A stretch of DNA of 64,000 nt from DATCMA01 sp036563645 (GCA_036563645.1 DATCMA010000058.1:1-64000), one strand, 5' to 3'. Shown: positions 24,687 to 33,785, counted from the stretch's first letter. A program made the numbers and translations. The notes: generated from the letters alone by a model not told the origin.

Positions 24687-24765
24687 TGCGTCACCAGCCG
24701 TCCACGCTCCACTGGGGACCAGACGCGCCGGGGTCGGGGCCCCTGTGCCCCGTTACGCGAGCCGG

Positions 24766-26253
24766 TCAGCGCACGCGGCGCAGCACCGCGAGGAACATCG
24801 CGTCCGTCCCATGCCGGTGCGGCCAGAGCTGCACCGTCGGCCCGTCGCCGATCCCCGGCATCTCCGCCGGCAGGAGCGGGCGCGCGTCGACGAAGTCGAC
24901 CTGCTGTCCAAACCGGCGCGTCGCCTCGACCACGGTTACGTGAGTCTCCACCGTGTGCGGCGAGCACGTGACGTAGGCCACGACCCCGCCGGGTCGAACC
25001 GCCCGCAGCGCCGCCACGAGGAGCTCCCGCTGCAACCGGGTCAACGGAGGGAGATCCGACGGCCGCCGCCGCCAGCGCGCCTCAGGACGGCGGCGCAGCG
25101 AGCCGAGTCCGGTGCACGGCGCGTCGACCAGGACACGATCGAAACCGGCTTCGGGCAGCGACGGATACCGGCCGACCGCGCGCCCATCGGCGCACAACAC
25201 GGTGACCGGCAGCCCTGCCGTCGCCTCAGTGACGAGACGGGCCCGATGCTCCGCCACCTCGATGGCGGTCACCTCCGCGCCCCGCATGGCCGCGAGCGCG
25301 CCGAGCAGGCTCGCCTTGCCCCCCGGCCCGGCGCACAAGTCCAGCCACCGGCGATCCGTCCCCTCCACGGGCGCCGCCACCAACGCCGCCGCCACGAGCT
25401 GGGACCCCTCGTCCTGGACATGGGCGCGGCCGTCACGCACCGCGGCGAGCTCCCCGGGGTCGCCTCCAGAGAGGTACACCGCGTACGGAGAGAAGCGCCC
25501 CGGAACTCCGCCGACCTCCGCGGCCACCTGCGCGGTCTCCGCGCGCCCAGGCCGCACGCAGAGGTGCACCGCCGGGCGCTCGTTGTTGGCGATCAAGAGC
25601 TGGGTCGTCTCGGCCAGGTCCCCACCGAGCGCTTCGGCGTACGCCCGCACGATCCACGCCGGGTGCTGGTGGACCAGGGCGAGGCGCTCAATCGGGTCCG
25701 TCTCGTCGTCGGGGGCGAGCTCAGCCATCCACGCGTCGAACTCGCGGGAGGCGATGACGCGCAGGACCGCGTTGGCGAAACCCACCGCCGCCGGCGCCAC
25801 CACCCGCACGAGATCGACGGTCGACGAGACCGCCGCGTGCGCCGGCACCCGGGTACGCAACAGTTGGTACGCGCCCAGGCGCAGGGCGTCCCGCGTGGGC
25901 GGGTCGATCCGCTCCACCGGCCGACGTGCCGCCGCGGCCAGAATCGCGTCCAGCGTGCCGACCGCGCGCAACGTGCCGTAGGTCAGCTCGGTCGCGAACG
26001 CCGCATCCCGGCCCCGCAGCCGCAAGTCCCGCAGGATCGCCGGGAGGACGAGATTGGCGTACGCGTCGTCGCGGTGCACCGCCGCCACCGCCTGGTAGGC
26101 GGCCCACCGGGAGCGATCCAGGCCCCGGGGGAGACGGTCGGCGGGCGGTCGGTATCGCGTCCGCGCCGTACGCCCGGCCCGGGGGCCGCCGAATCCGGCG
26201 CGCTCCCGCTCACGGCGTGACCGGCGCGCGGACTGAGGCGGGCTGTCACTCAC
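24766..26253 (-). CDS. rsmB: 16S rRNA (cytosine-967-C5)-methyltransferase
   Basis: The 495-residue protein has an Arg-rich N-terminal tail (about 1-45), a NusB-like RNA-binding domain (about 50-180) and a Fmu-type Rossmann methyltransferase domain (about 240-495). The SAM site includes LDLCAGPGGKASLLGAL. DAPCTGLGSLRRRPEARW and VAYVTCSPHTVET carry the two catalytic cysteines of m5C RNA methyltransferases. The GTG start overlaps the fmt stop by four bases. The order def-fmt-rsmB is common and links translation initiation with ribosome maturation. Confidence 0.92.
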   Translation of the reverse strand: MSDSPPQSARRSRRERERAGFGGPRAGRTARTRYRPPADRLPRGLDRSRWAAYQAVAAVHRDDAYANLVLPAILRDLRLRGRDAAFATELTYGTLRAVGTLDAILAAAARRPVERIDPPTRDALRLGAYQLLRTRVPAHAAVSSTVDLVRVVAPAAVGFANAVLRVIASREFDAWMAELAPDDETDPIERLALVHQHPAWIVRAYAEALGGDLAETTQLLIANNERPAVHLCVRPGRAETAQVAAEVGGVPGRFSPYAVYLSGGDPGELAAVRDGRAHVQDEGSQLVAAALVAAPVEGTDRRWLDLCAGPGGKASLLGALAAMRGAEVTAIEVAEHRARLVTEATAGLPVTVLCADGRAVGRYPSLPEAGFDRVLVDAPCTGLGSLRRRPEARWRRRPSDLPPLTRLQRELLVAALRAVRPGGVVAYVTCSPHTVETHVTVVEATRRFGQQVDFVDARPLLPAEMPGIGDGPTVQLWPHRHGTDAMFLAVLRRVR

Positions 26254-27176
26254 CCGAAGCGCTCCCCCGCGCCAACTCGCACGCCACGCGCCCAGTCCGG
26301 TGCCGGCATCGCCTTCTTCCCCGCGGCCTGCACCGTCCCGAGCTCCACCGGATCCGTCGCCGTCCCGACGAGCACCCGATTGCGCTCCACGCGCAGCTCC
26401 CCCGGCCCCAGCCGCGGCCCGTCCGACACCAGCCGCACGGGCCCGAGCTTGAGCCGCTCGTCACGGAAGGTCGTCCACGCGCCGGGAGCGGGAGTGCAGG
26501 CGCGGATTCGGCGGTCGACGGCGAAGGCGGGATCACCCCAACGGATTCGCGCGTCCTCGACAGTGATCTTCGGGGCGAGCGAGACCCCGTCGGCCGGCTG
26601 CGGTACCGCCCGCGCTTCGCCCGTCTCGATCGCGTCGAGAACCGTCACCAGCAGCTTCGCCCCGGTCACCGAGAGCCGCTCCAGGAGATCCCCGGAGGTG
26701 TCGGTGGGGCGGATCTCCTCGGTCACCGTGCCGAAGACCGGCCCGGTGTCCAGTCCGGCGTCGAGCTGGAAGACGCTCGCCCCGGTCACGGTGTCGCCGT
26801 GCAGCACGGCGTGCTGCACCGGCGCCGCCCCGCGCCAGGCGGGCAGCAGGGAGAAGTGGAGGTTGACCCACCCGTGCCGGGGAATCTCCAGGGCGGCGGG
26901 AGGGATCAGCGCCCCATAGGCGACCACCGGGACACAGTCCGGGGCGATCGCGCGGAGCCGATCCAGAAACTCGGGATCCCGCGGCCGCTCGGGGGTCAGG
27001 ACCTCGATGCCCCGCTCATCCGCCCAGGCGCCCACGGGCGAGCGGACGAGCCGTCGCCCACGTCCCGCGGGCGCGTCCGGGCGGGTGACGACCGCCACCA
27101 ACTCGTGCCGGGACGCCGCGATGGCGTCCAGCGCGGGGATCGCGACAGTCGGGGTACCGGCGAAGACGAGACGCAT
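26250..27176 (-). CDS. fmt: Methionyl-tRNA formyltransferase
   Basis: The 308-residue enzyme formylates initiator Met-tRNA with 10-formyl-THF. MRLVFAGTPTVAIPALDA starts the Rossmann domain. VVAYGALIPP, NLHFSLLPAWRGAAPVQ and QLDAGLDTGPVF contain the catalytic Asn-His-Asp residues. The C-terminal OB-like domain starts near residue 205. I chose the ATG at 27176; a longer open frame to 27212 overlaps def. It lies seven bases after def. Confidence 0.95.
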   Translation of the reverse strand: MRLVFAGTPTVAIPALDAIAASRHELVAVVTRPDAPAGRGRRLVRSPVGAWADERGIEVLTPERPRDPEFLDRLRAIAPDCVPVVAYGALIPPAALEIPRHGWVNLHFSLLPAWRGAAPVQHAVLHGDTVTGASVFQLDAGLDTGPVFGTVTEEIRPTDTSGDLLERLSVTGAKLLVTVLDAIETGEARAVPQPADGVSLAPKITVEDARIRWGDPAFAVDRRIRACTPAPGAWTTFRDERLKLGPVRLVSDGPRLGPGELRVERNRVLVGTATDPVELGTVQAAGKKAMPAPDWARGVRVGAGERFG

Positions 27177-27183
27177 CCTCGTG

Positions 27184-27744
27184 TCACCTACCGAGACCGA
27201 ACGGACTACCACCGGCGTGCGGACTGACCTTGACGACCGGGGGTGCGTCCGGGTTGTACCAGTCGGCCTCGCGGATCGCCTTCATCGCCTCCTTGCGCCG
27301 CTGGGGGTCCAGTCGGTCGATGAAGAGCACCCCATTGAGGTGGTCAGTCTCGTGCTGGACGCATCGGGCCATCAGCCCGGTGCCCACGAGCTGCACCGGG
27401 TCCCCGTACTCGTTGAAGCCGCGCGCGATGACATTGAGCCGCCGCTTGGTGTCGAAGTACAGCCCGGGGAGGGACAGGCAGCCCTCCGGACCGTCTTGCT
27501 CCTCCTCGTCGGGGAACTCGAGCTCGGGGTTGACGAGGTGCCCGCTGACCCCGTCCACGTCGAAGGTGAAGACGCGCAGCCCCACGCCGATCTGCGGGGC
27601 GGCCAGACCAACTCCGCCCTGCTCCCGCATGGTGTCCATGAGATCAGCGACGAGCTTGCGCAACTCAGCGTCGAAATCGACCACCGGCTCAGCGGGCGTG
27701 CGCAGCACTGGGTCGCCGAAGAGTCGAATGGGCAGGACGGTCAC
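27184..27744 (-). CDS. def: Peptide deformylase
   Basis: The 186-residue metalloenzyme removes the N-formyl group from nascent proteins. The three family motifs are present: GVGLAAPQIG, EGCLSLPG with the metal Cys, and QHETDHLNG with two metal His and the catalytic Glu. The GTG at 27744 gives MTVLPIRLFGDPVLRTPA, preceded by AAGGAG nine bases upstream. It starts the def-fmt-rsmB run. Confidence 0.96.
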   Translation of the reverse strand: MTVLPIRLFGDPVLRTPAEPVVDFDAELRKLVADLMDTMREQGGVGLAAPQIGVGLRVFTFDVDGVSGHLVNPELEFPDEEEQDGPEGCLSLPGLYFDTKRRLNVIARGFNEYGDPVQLVGTGLMARCVQHETDHLNGVLFIDRLDPQRRKEAMKAIREADWYNPDAPPVVKVSPHAGGSPFGLGR

Positions 27745-27793
27745 TCGAGGTGGCTCCTTTTCGGAAGCGTGAGAAAGCGGTAACTGCGGCACC

Positions 27794-27799
27794 AGTCTA
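27794..27799 (-). promoter_or_regulatory. Candidate def promoter (-10 box)
   Basis: TAGACT on the minus strand is an excellent actinobacterial -10 hexamer 50 bp upstream of def, within the 117-bp gap after priA. The -35 is not obvious. The transcript would carry def-fmt-rsmB with a leader of about 45 nt. Confidence 0.45.
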
Positions 27800-27861
27800 C
27801 GGAGTGCGCGGGGGAACGCCGCCCAGGAGAGCCCATGCCATCGGTGCGGGGGACGACCACG

Positions 27862-29853
27862 CTAGAAGAGGTCGAGCGGGTCGACCTGCACCCGTACCGG
27901 CTCCGCGGCCTTGCGCACCGTGCGGGTCGCCACCGCCTCGCGCAGGGCGCGGGCCAATGCGGCGGCCTCGCCGCGGGGCACCCGGATGAGCATCCGTTCC
28001 TCCTCCGGACCGGTGGGCACCGGGCCGAGCACCTCGGCCCCACTCGGCAGCCGGGCCGCCGCCACGAGCTCGGCGACCGCGCTCGGAGTACCGGTCACGC
28101 TCGCCATGCGTACCGCGGGCGGGAACCGCAGCTCCCGCCGCTCGGCCAGTTCCCGGGCCGCGAACCAGCCCGGATCCCAGCGCACCAACGCCTGTACCGG
28201 CGCCAGGCCACCATCGGCCACGACGACGACCTCGCCGCCGTGACGAGCCGGCCGGGCCAGGGCCGCCGCGGCCAGCCAGCGCCGGAGGGCTTCCTCACCG
28301 GCGCGCAGATCCGCGCGGGTCAACAGCGCCCACGTGTCCACAAGCACCACCGCGCCGTACCCACCCTCGGCGATCGGCTCCGCCCCGGGCGTCGCGACGA
28401 TGAGCGCGGCGCGATTCGGCACGGTGGTGAGCACTTCGTCTCGCCCGGAGGTCCGCACCGGCACGCCGGGAAACGCCCGTCCCAGCTCCTCAGCGGTGCG
28501 ACGCGCGCCGATGACCGCGGCCCGCAGCCGCCGACTGCCACACCGCGCGCAGGCGTAGTCGGCGACGATGCGGGCGCACCACCGACACGCGGGGGCGGCC
28601 CGCGCGGACGACAACGCCAACGGGCCGGAACAGCTGGGACACCGCGCCGGCGTGCGGCACTCCACACAGGACACGGCGGGCACGTAGCCGCGCCGGGGAA
28701 CCTGCACCAGCACCGGCGCGTCCGCCGCCAAGGCGGCTCGCGCCGCGCGCCACGCCACGCTGGGCAGGCGCGCCGTCGCCGCCGCCGGGTCCCGCGCCAA
28801 CTCGGGGTCGTCGCCGGTCGGGGTCACCCGCGGGGCGCGCTCCCGTACCGTCGCCCGGGCCGCCACGATCTCCCGCGCCCACCCGGTCTCGATCAATAGC
28901 TGCGCCTCGGCGGTGCGGGCGTACCCCGCCACCAGCGCGCCCGCTCCGGCGAGTTGCGCCCGCACGAGCAGGACGTCCCGCGCGTGCGGATACGGCGCCC
29001 GGGGTTCCGCGTGGAGGTCATCCCCGTCGTCCCAAATCGCGACCAACCCTAGTCGGGGCACGGGCGCGAGCATCGCGGCGCGGGTCCCGATCACGACCGA
29101 GACCTGGCCGCGGCTGGCCGCGAGGAACGCGCGGTAGCGCCGCTCGGGGCCGAGCGCGGCGGAGAGCGCCACGTGCCGTCCGGGCCCCAGGATCGCGGTC
29201 AGCGCGGTATCGAGTCGCTGGAGGTCTCGGGCGTCGGCGACCACGGCGACGACGCCGCGACCGCTGGCGAGCGTGGCGGCGGCGGCCTCGGCGAACCGTG
29301 CCGGCCAATCCTCCCCGGGCACCGCGGACCAGACAGCCCGCAGCGGCCGTCCGGCGGCGAGCCCGCGCAGGAACGCGGGCCCGGCGGGGTAGTGCCGCCA
29401 CCCGCGGACCAGCGCCTCCAGCGGGGGAAGCCCGGCCGGTGTTCCGGTGGAGGTGGCCGGTGGTGCCGCCTCCTGTTCGACACGGGCGTGCCGGGGCGGC
29501 ACCGCCAGCCGCAGCACGTCGGCGAGGGTGCCGGCGTATCGGTCGGCCACCGCCCGGGCCAGCCGGGCGATCTCGGGGGTCAGCACCGGCTCGGGTGAGA
29601 CCAGGCGCTCGAGGTACCGCAGGGAGCCGACGTGCTCCGAGGTCTCGACGCGCTCCAGAAGCCATCCGTCGACGAGCTGCCCGCTGAACCGCACCCGCAC
29701 CCGCGTCCCGGGCTGGGCCCCGTCATCCCACTCAGCGGGTACGAGGTAGTCGAACAGCCGGTCGAGGTGCGCCAGGGGCACATCGACGCAGACTCGCGCG
29801 ACCGGTAGCCGCGGTGCCGGCCGCCGGTCCGCGCGCCCACGCGTGGAGGTCAC
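27862..29853 (-). CDS. priA: PriA-type primosomal protein N', helicase motifs degenerate
   Basis: The 663-residue protein aligns with PriA in its DNA-binding N terminus (about 20-120), in the eight zinc-binding cysteines (396, 399, 405, 408, 423, 426, 435, 438) and in the C-terminal domain. The Walker A site is missing: the segment around 172-182 reads RAVWSAVPGED instead of a GxGKT loop. The DEAH box is replaced by WDDGDD (274-279). This is the usual actinobacterial form, thought to be a structural restart factor without ATP-driven unwinding. It lies between metK and def. Confidence 0.88.
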   Translation of the reverse strand: MTSTRGRADRRPAPRLPVARVCVDVPLAHLDRLFDYLVPAEWDDGAQPGTRVRVRFSGQLVDGWLLERVETSEHVGSLRYLERLVSPEPVLTPEIARLARAVADRYAGTLADVLRLAVPPRHARVEQEAAPPATSTGTPAGLPPLEALVRGWRHYPAGPAFLRGLAAGRPLRAVWSAVPGEDWPARFAEAAAATLASGRGVVAVVADARDLQRLDTALTAILGPGRHVALSAALGPERRYRAFLAASRGQVSVVIGTRAAMLAPVPRLGLVAIWDDGDDLHAEPRAPYPHARDVLLVRAQLAGAGALVAGYARTAEAQLLIETGWAREIVAARATVRERAPRVTPTGDDPELARDPAAATARLPSVAWRAARAALAADAPVLVQVPRRGYVPAVSCVECRTPARCPSCSGPLALSSARAAPACRWCARIVADYACARCGSRRLRAAVIGARRTAEELGRAFPGVPVRTSGRDEVLTTVPNRAALIVATPGAEPIAEGGYGAVVLVDTWALLTRADLRAGEEALRRWLAAAALARPARHGGEVVVVADGGLAPVQALVRWDPGWFAARELAERRELRFPPAVRMASVTGTPSAVAELVAAARLPSGAEVLGPVPTGPEEERMLIRVPRGEAAALARALREAVATRTVRKAAEPVRVQVDPLDLF

Positions 29854-29950
29854 CGCGTTATCGTGCCCGCGCCGCGCGTCCTCGCCGGTGAGCCCGACGT
29901 GACGTGCCTCTCACCGATCACAGGCGACCGAAGCCGGGCACCGAACGCCG

Positions 29951-31144
29951 CTACACCCCGGCGGCAGACTTGAGGTCAGCCGCCCGATCCGTGTTCTCCC
30001 AGGTGAAGTCGGGCAGCTCCCGACCGAAGTGCCCGTAGGCGGCGGTCTGCTTGTAGATCGGGCGCAGCAGCTTCAGGTCGCGGATGATCGCCGCGGGGCG
30101 CAGGTCGAAGACCTCCTTGATGGCCTTCTCGATGCGCTCCACCGGCACGGTCTCGGTGCCGAAGGTCTCCACGAACAGGCTCACCGGGTGCGCCTTGCCG
30201 ATCGCGTAGGCCACCTGCACCTCACACCGTTCGGCGAGACCCGCGGCGACGACGTTCTTGGCGACCCAGCGCATCGCGTACGCCGCCGAGCGGTCCACCT
30301 TAGACGGGTCCTTGCCGGAGAAGGCGCCACCGCCGTGCCGAGCGTAGCCGCCGTAGGTGTCGACGATGATCTTCCGCCCGGTCAGCCCGGCGTCCCCCAT
30401 CGGGCCACCGATCTCGAACCGCCCGGTCGGGTTGACCAACAGCCGGTAGCCCTCGGTCTCCAAGCCGAGCCCTTCGAGCTCGGGCTCGATGACGTGCTCG
30501 CGCACGTCCGGGGTCAGCAAGGACTCCAGCGAGATGTCCGCGGCGTGCTGCGTGGAGACCACGACCGTGTCCAGGCGCACCGGCCGGAACCCGTCGTACT
30601 CGATCGTCACCTGCGTCTTGCCGTCGGGGCGCAGGTACGGGATGATGCCCTCCTTGCGCACGGTCGCCAGCCGTCGCGCCAGCCGGTGCGCCAACGCGAT
30701 CGGGAGCGGCATCAGCTCCGGCGTCTCCGTGCACGCGAATCCGAACATCATGCCCTGGTCGCCGGCGCCCTGGGCGTCGAGCTCATCCCGGCCCAAGCCC
30801 ATCCGCACCTCGTACGCCTGGTCGACGCCTTGGGCGATGTCGGCCGACTGATTCCCGATCGACACACACACGCCGCACGACTCACCGTCGAAGCCCTTCT
30901 TCGACGAGTCGTATCCGATCTCCACGATCGTCTTCCGAACGATCGTGGGGATATCGGCGTACGCCGACGTGGTCACCTCACCAGCCACGTGCACTTGGCC
31001 GGTCGTGATCAGAGTCTCAACCGCGACCCGACTTGCTGGGTCCTGCTCCAGCAACGCGTCGAGGATCCCGTCGCTGATCTGATCAGCGATCTTGTCGGGA
31101 TGCCCCTCCGTGACCGACTCGGATGTGAAAAGGCGGCGTGCCAC
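29951..31144 (-). CDS. metK: S-adenosylmethionine synthetase
   Basis: The 397-residue enzyme makes SAM from methionine and ATP. RLFTSESVTEGHPDKIADQ starts the first of three pseudo-symmetric domains. GAGDQGMMFGFA is the ATP-binding signature, and GGGAFSGKDPSKVDRSAAY is the P-loop-like signature near residue 265. The GTG at 31144 follows GAGGAG by four bases. No SAM riboswitch is visible upstream; instead a palindrome abuts the predicted -10. Confidence 0.97.
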   Translation of the reverse strand: MARRLFTSESVTEGHPDKIADQISDGILDALLEQDPASRVAVETLITTGQVHVAGEVTTSAYADIPTIVRKTIVEIGYDSSKKGFDGESCGVCVSIGNQSADIAQGVDQAYEVRMGLGRDELDAQGAGDQGMMFGFACTETPELMPLPIALAHRLARRLATVRKEGIIPYLRPDGKTQVTIEYDGFRPVRLDTVVVSTQHAADISLESLLTPDVREHVIEPELEGLGLETEGYRLLVNPTGRFEIGGPMGDAGLTGRKIIVDTYGGYARHGGGAFSGKDPSKVDRSAAYAMRWVAKNVVAAGLAERCEVQVAYAIGKAHPVSLFVETFGTETVPVERIEKAIKEVFDLRPAAIIRDLKLLRPIYKQTAAYGHFGRELPDFTWENTDRAADLKSAAGV

Positions 31145-31179
31145 GGTGCTCCTCAAAGTCAACAAGTCGTTCCCGCGGC

Positions 31180-31208
31180 AGTGTAGTCAGCGCTGACAAA
31201 GCGCTGAC
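31180..31208 (-). promoter_or_regulatory. metK promoter with palindromic operator candidate
   Basis: On the minus strand the perfect palindrome GTCAGCGCTGAC (31186-31197) directly abuts the -10 box TACACT (31180-31185). A second copy of the half-site GTCAGCGC lies 11 bp upstream (31201-31208), one helical turn away. A repressor dimer there would cover the spacer and block sigma binding. The regulator is unknown. Confidence 0.5.
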
Positions 31209-31225
31209 GGCCGAACGGGCATGGT

Positions 31226-32440
31226 CTAACGGGTCGGGGAAGCGGGTTCAAGCCGCCGGAGGACCAAGTCCCAGACCGCGTCGGCGAGGTCTTCCTTGGG
31301 CTGCTCCGGCAACACCTCCACCGAGCCATCCGCGCCGAGCACGGTGGCGGCGTTGGTGTCCGCACCGAAGACCTTATCGGTCCCGACCTCGTTCACCACA
31401 ATAAGATCAGCCCGTTTGCGAACAAGTTTGTGGCGGGCGTTCTCCAGCGCGTCGCCGGTCTCCGCCGCGAAGGCGACGAGCACCTGGCCAGCGCGCTTGC
31501 GGGCCCCGAGTTCGGCCGCGATGTCGGGATTGGTGGTCAGCTCGATCACCGGGGCCGTGCCGTCGTCAGACTTCTTGATCTTGGATTCGTGGTACACGGC
31601 TGGCCGGAAGTCCGCCGGCGCCGCCGCCATCACCACCACGTCGGCGTCCTCCGCCGCGGACAACGTCGCCGCCCGCAGCTCCTCCGTGGTACCGACCCGG
31701 ATCACGGTGACACCGGTCGGATCCGGCAGGGTGACGTTGGCGGAGATCAGGGTGACCTCGGCCCCCCGCGCGGCGGCGGTGAAGGCGAAGGCGTACCCCT
31801 GCTTGCCGGACGACCGGTTGCCGAGGAACCGGACCGGGTCCAGTGGTTCGCGGGTCCCTCCCGCGGTCACCACCACACGCCGCCCCGCCAAGTCCTGGGC
31901 GGTACTGCCGCGCGCGAGCGCGCGGCGGGCGTACGCGAAGATCTCAGCGGGTTCCGGAAGCCGGCCCTTGCCGGTGTCGGCGCCGGTGAGCCGCCCGACC
32001 GCCGGTTCGATGACGAGCACCCCTCGCCGGCGCAACGTCGCGACGTTCTCCACCGTGGCGGGGTGCTCCCACATCTCCGTGTGCATCGCGGGCGCGAGCA
32101 CGATCGGACAGCGGGCGGTGAGCAACGTATTGGTCAGCAGGTCGTCCGCGATGCCGTGGGCGGCCTTGGCGAGCAAGTCCGCGGTGGCGGGAGCCACGAC
32201 CACGAGGTCGGCCTCTTTCCCCAGCCGCACATGGGGCACCTCATGCGCGTCGGTCCAGACGTCGCTCGCGACTGGTTCGCCGGAGAGCGCCTCCCACGTG
32301 GGCGCCCCGACGAAACGCAGCGCGGAGGCTGTCGGCACGACCCGGACGCGGTGGCCGGACTCAGTGAACAGGCGCAGCAGCTCGCAGGCCTTGTACGCGG
32401 CGATCCCACCGGCCACGCCGAGGACGACGCGGGGAGCCAT
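31226..32440 (-). CDS. coaBC: Bifunctional phosphopantothenoylcysteine decarboxylase / synthetase
   Basis: The 404-residue protein performs two coenzyme A steps. The N-terminal CoaC flavoprotein half (1-190) begins RVVLGVAGGIAAYKACELLR and has the active-site His in DAHEVPHVRLGKEADLVVVA and the PAMHTEMWEHPA substrate clamp. The C-terminal CoaB half has VVVTAGGTREPLDPVRFLGN for CTP/4'-phosphopantothenate binding and KIKKSDDG. The ATG start lies 20 bp after rpoZ. The order gmk-rpoZ-coaBC-metK is conserved in actinobacteria. Confidence 0.95.
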   Translation of the reverse strand: MAPRVVLGVAGGIAAYKACELLRLFTESGHRVRVVPTASALRFVGAPTWEALSGEPVASDVWTDAHEVPHVRLGKEADLVVVAPATADLLAKAAHGIADDLLTNTLLTARCPIVLAPAMHTEMWEHPATVENVATLRRRGVLVIEPAVGRLTGADTGKGRLPEPAEIFAYARRALARGSTAQDLAGRRVVVTAGGTREPLDPVRFLGNRSSGKQGYAFAFTAAARGAEVTLISANVTLPDPTGVTVIRVGTTEELRAATLSAAEDADVVVMAAAPADFRPAVYHESKIKKSDDGTAPVIELTTNPDIAAELGARKRAGQVLVAFAAETGDALENARHKLVRKRADLIVVNEVGTDKVFGADTNAATVLGADGSVEVLPEQPKEDLADAVWDLVLRRLEPASPTR

Positions 32441-32460
32441 CAGGTGGTACGCCCGCGCGC

Positions 32461-32724
32461 TCAGTTCTGCGTGACCGGCTCAGCGGAGAGCAACCCCGCG
32501 TTGATCTCACGCAACGCGATCGAGAGGGGCTTCTCCTGCGGCGTGGTCTCCACCAGCGGGCCGACGTACTCCAGCAGACCCTCACCGAGCTGGCTGTAGT
32601 AGGCGTTGATCTGCCGGGCACGCTTCGCGGCGAAGATCACGAGCGCGTACTTCGAGCTGGTCTTCTCCAGCAGCTCGTCGATCGGCGGGTTGGTAATACC
32701 TTCCGGCTTCGGGACGGTTCCCAC
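32461..32724 (-). CDS. rpoZ: RNA polymerase omega subunit
   Basis: The 87-residue omega subunit helps assemble and stabilise beta'. NPPIDELLEKTSSKYALVIFAAKRARQINAYY is the conserved core (split here only for description), followed by EKPLSIALREINAGLL. I chose the GTG at 32724, with GAGGG nine bases upstream. An open frame to 32793 is not conserved. It lies between gmk and coaBC. Confidence 0.93.
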   Translation of the reverse strand: MGTVPKPEGITNPPIDELLEKTSSKYALVIFAAKRARQINAYYSQLGEGLLEYVGPLVETTPQEKPLSIALREINAGLLSAEPVTQN

Positions 32725-32832
32725 GGGCGTGCACCCTCTATCGTCGTCGGTCCTCATCAGCACCGCACTCCACGCGGGCCCCCGGCTCGTCACCGGATTG
32801 ACCCGTCAACCGGCTGACACGCGCCAGACCGG

Positions 32833-33441
32833 TCAGGTGGAGCTTCGCGGTTGTGCTGGTGTCAAACACGGTGAACCGAGCAAGCGTAACACTTCCTCGG
32901 CGGCGCGCTCGACGTCGTCGTTGACCACCGTGACGTCGAACTCACTCTCGGCGGCGAGTTCCTCATCGGCGTGAGCGAGGCGACGGCGGATCGTCTCCTC
33001 ATCCTCGGTCCCCCGGCCGATGAGTCGCCGCTTGAGCTCCTCGACGCTCGGCGGCGCGAGGAAGATTAGTTGCGCGTCAGGCATCGCCGCCCGGACCTGC
33101 CGGGCGCCCTGCAGGTCAATCTTGAGGAGCACCGGCTGGCCCGCGCGCAGCCGCGCCTCGACCGGGGCCCGCGGTGTGCCGTAGAGATTGCCAGCGAACT
33201 CGGCCCATTCCAGCAGCTCGCCCTGGGCGATCATCCGCTCGAACTCGGGCCGGTCGACGAAGTGGTAGTGCACCCCGTCGACCTCGTAGTCGCGCATCTT
33301 GCGCGTGGTCACCGAGACGGACAACCACACCCACGGCGAGCGCGCCCGGATCAGCTCGATCACGCTGTCCTTGCCGACCCCGGACGGGCCGGACAGGACC
33401 GTGAGTCGAGCTGCCGGGCGCGCGTCGTCAACCATGGTCAC
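32833..33441 (-). CDS. gmk: Guanylate kinase
   Basis: The 202-residue kinase makes GDP from GMP. The P-loop reads SGPSGVGKDSV (residues 17-27), so the Ser/Thr that normally follows the Walker Lys and binds Mg is Asp. SVSVTTRKMRDYEVDGVHY, EFAGNLYGTPR and LKIDLQGARQVR are the GMP-binding and lid regions. The enzyme is otherwise normal in length, with a short C-terminal tail. Start is GTG at 33441 or the in-frame ATG six bases later; neither has a strong ribosome site. It follows mihF by 26 bp. Confidence 0.92.
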   Translation of the reverse strand: MTMVDDARPAARLTVLSGPSGVGKDSVIELIRARSPWVWLSVSVTTRKMRDYEVDGVHYHFVDRPEFERMIAQGELLEWAEFAGNLYGTPRAPVEARLRAGQPVLLKIDLQGARQVRAAMPDAQLIFLAPPSVEELKRRLIGRGTEDEETIRRRLAHADEELAAESEFDVTVVNDDVERAAEEVLRLLGSPCLTPAQPRSST

Positions 33442-33467
33442 TGCCCATTTCTACACGGTTCCGCGAC

Positions 33468-33785
33468 TCAATTCGCAGAGAACTCGCCGAGCAGTGCCTT
33501 GCGCTGCTGTTCGCCCAGTCCGCGCAAGCGCCGACTGTCAGCGATCTTCAGCTTCTCCATGATCTGGGACGCCCGCACCTTGCCGATACCCGGCATGGAC
33601 TGCAGGACGGCCGAGACCTTGAGCTTGCCGACAACATCGTCGGTCTCTGCGCGCTTCAGCACGTCAGCGAGTGTCGTCTTGCCCTGCTTGAGCTGATACT
33701 TCAGCTCCGCACGGGCCTTGCGAATCTCCGCGGCCTTCTCCAACGCGGCCGCACGCTGTTCGGGGGTTAGTGACGGGAGCGGCAC
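33468..33785 (-). CDS. mihF: Actinobacterial integration host factor (mIHF)
   Basis: The 105-residue nucleoid-associated protein is the mIHF type, unrelated to HU/IHF of proteobacteria. The long N-terminal helix (LTPEQRAAALEKAAEIRKAR) and the helix-two-turn-helix DNA-binding part SAVLQSMPGIGKVRASQIME are visible, then DSRRLRGLGEQQRKALL. The GTG is preceded by GAGGAG. In streptomycetes it affects sporulation and antibiotic production. A good promoter lies about 105 bp upstream. Confidence 0.95.
   Translation of the reverse strand: MPLPSLTPEQRAAALEKAAEIRKARAELKYQLKQGKTTLADVLKRAETDDVVGKLKVSAVLQSMPGIGKVRASQIMEKLKIADSRRLRGLGEQQRKALLGEFSAN

Noticed and set aside
31145..31225. SAM riboswitch upstream of metK
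   Set aside because: The gap is only 81 bp and contains no SAM aptamer core. A palindromic DNA site is seen instead.
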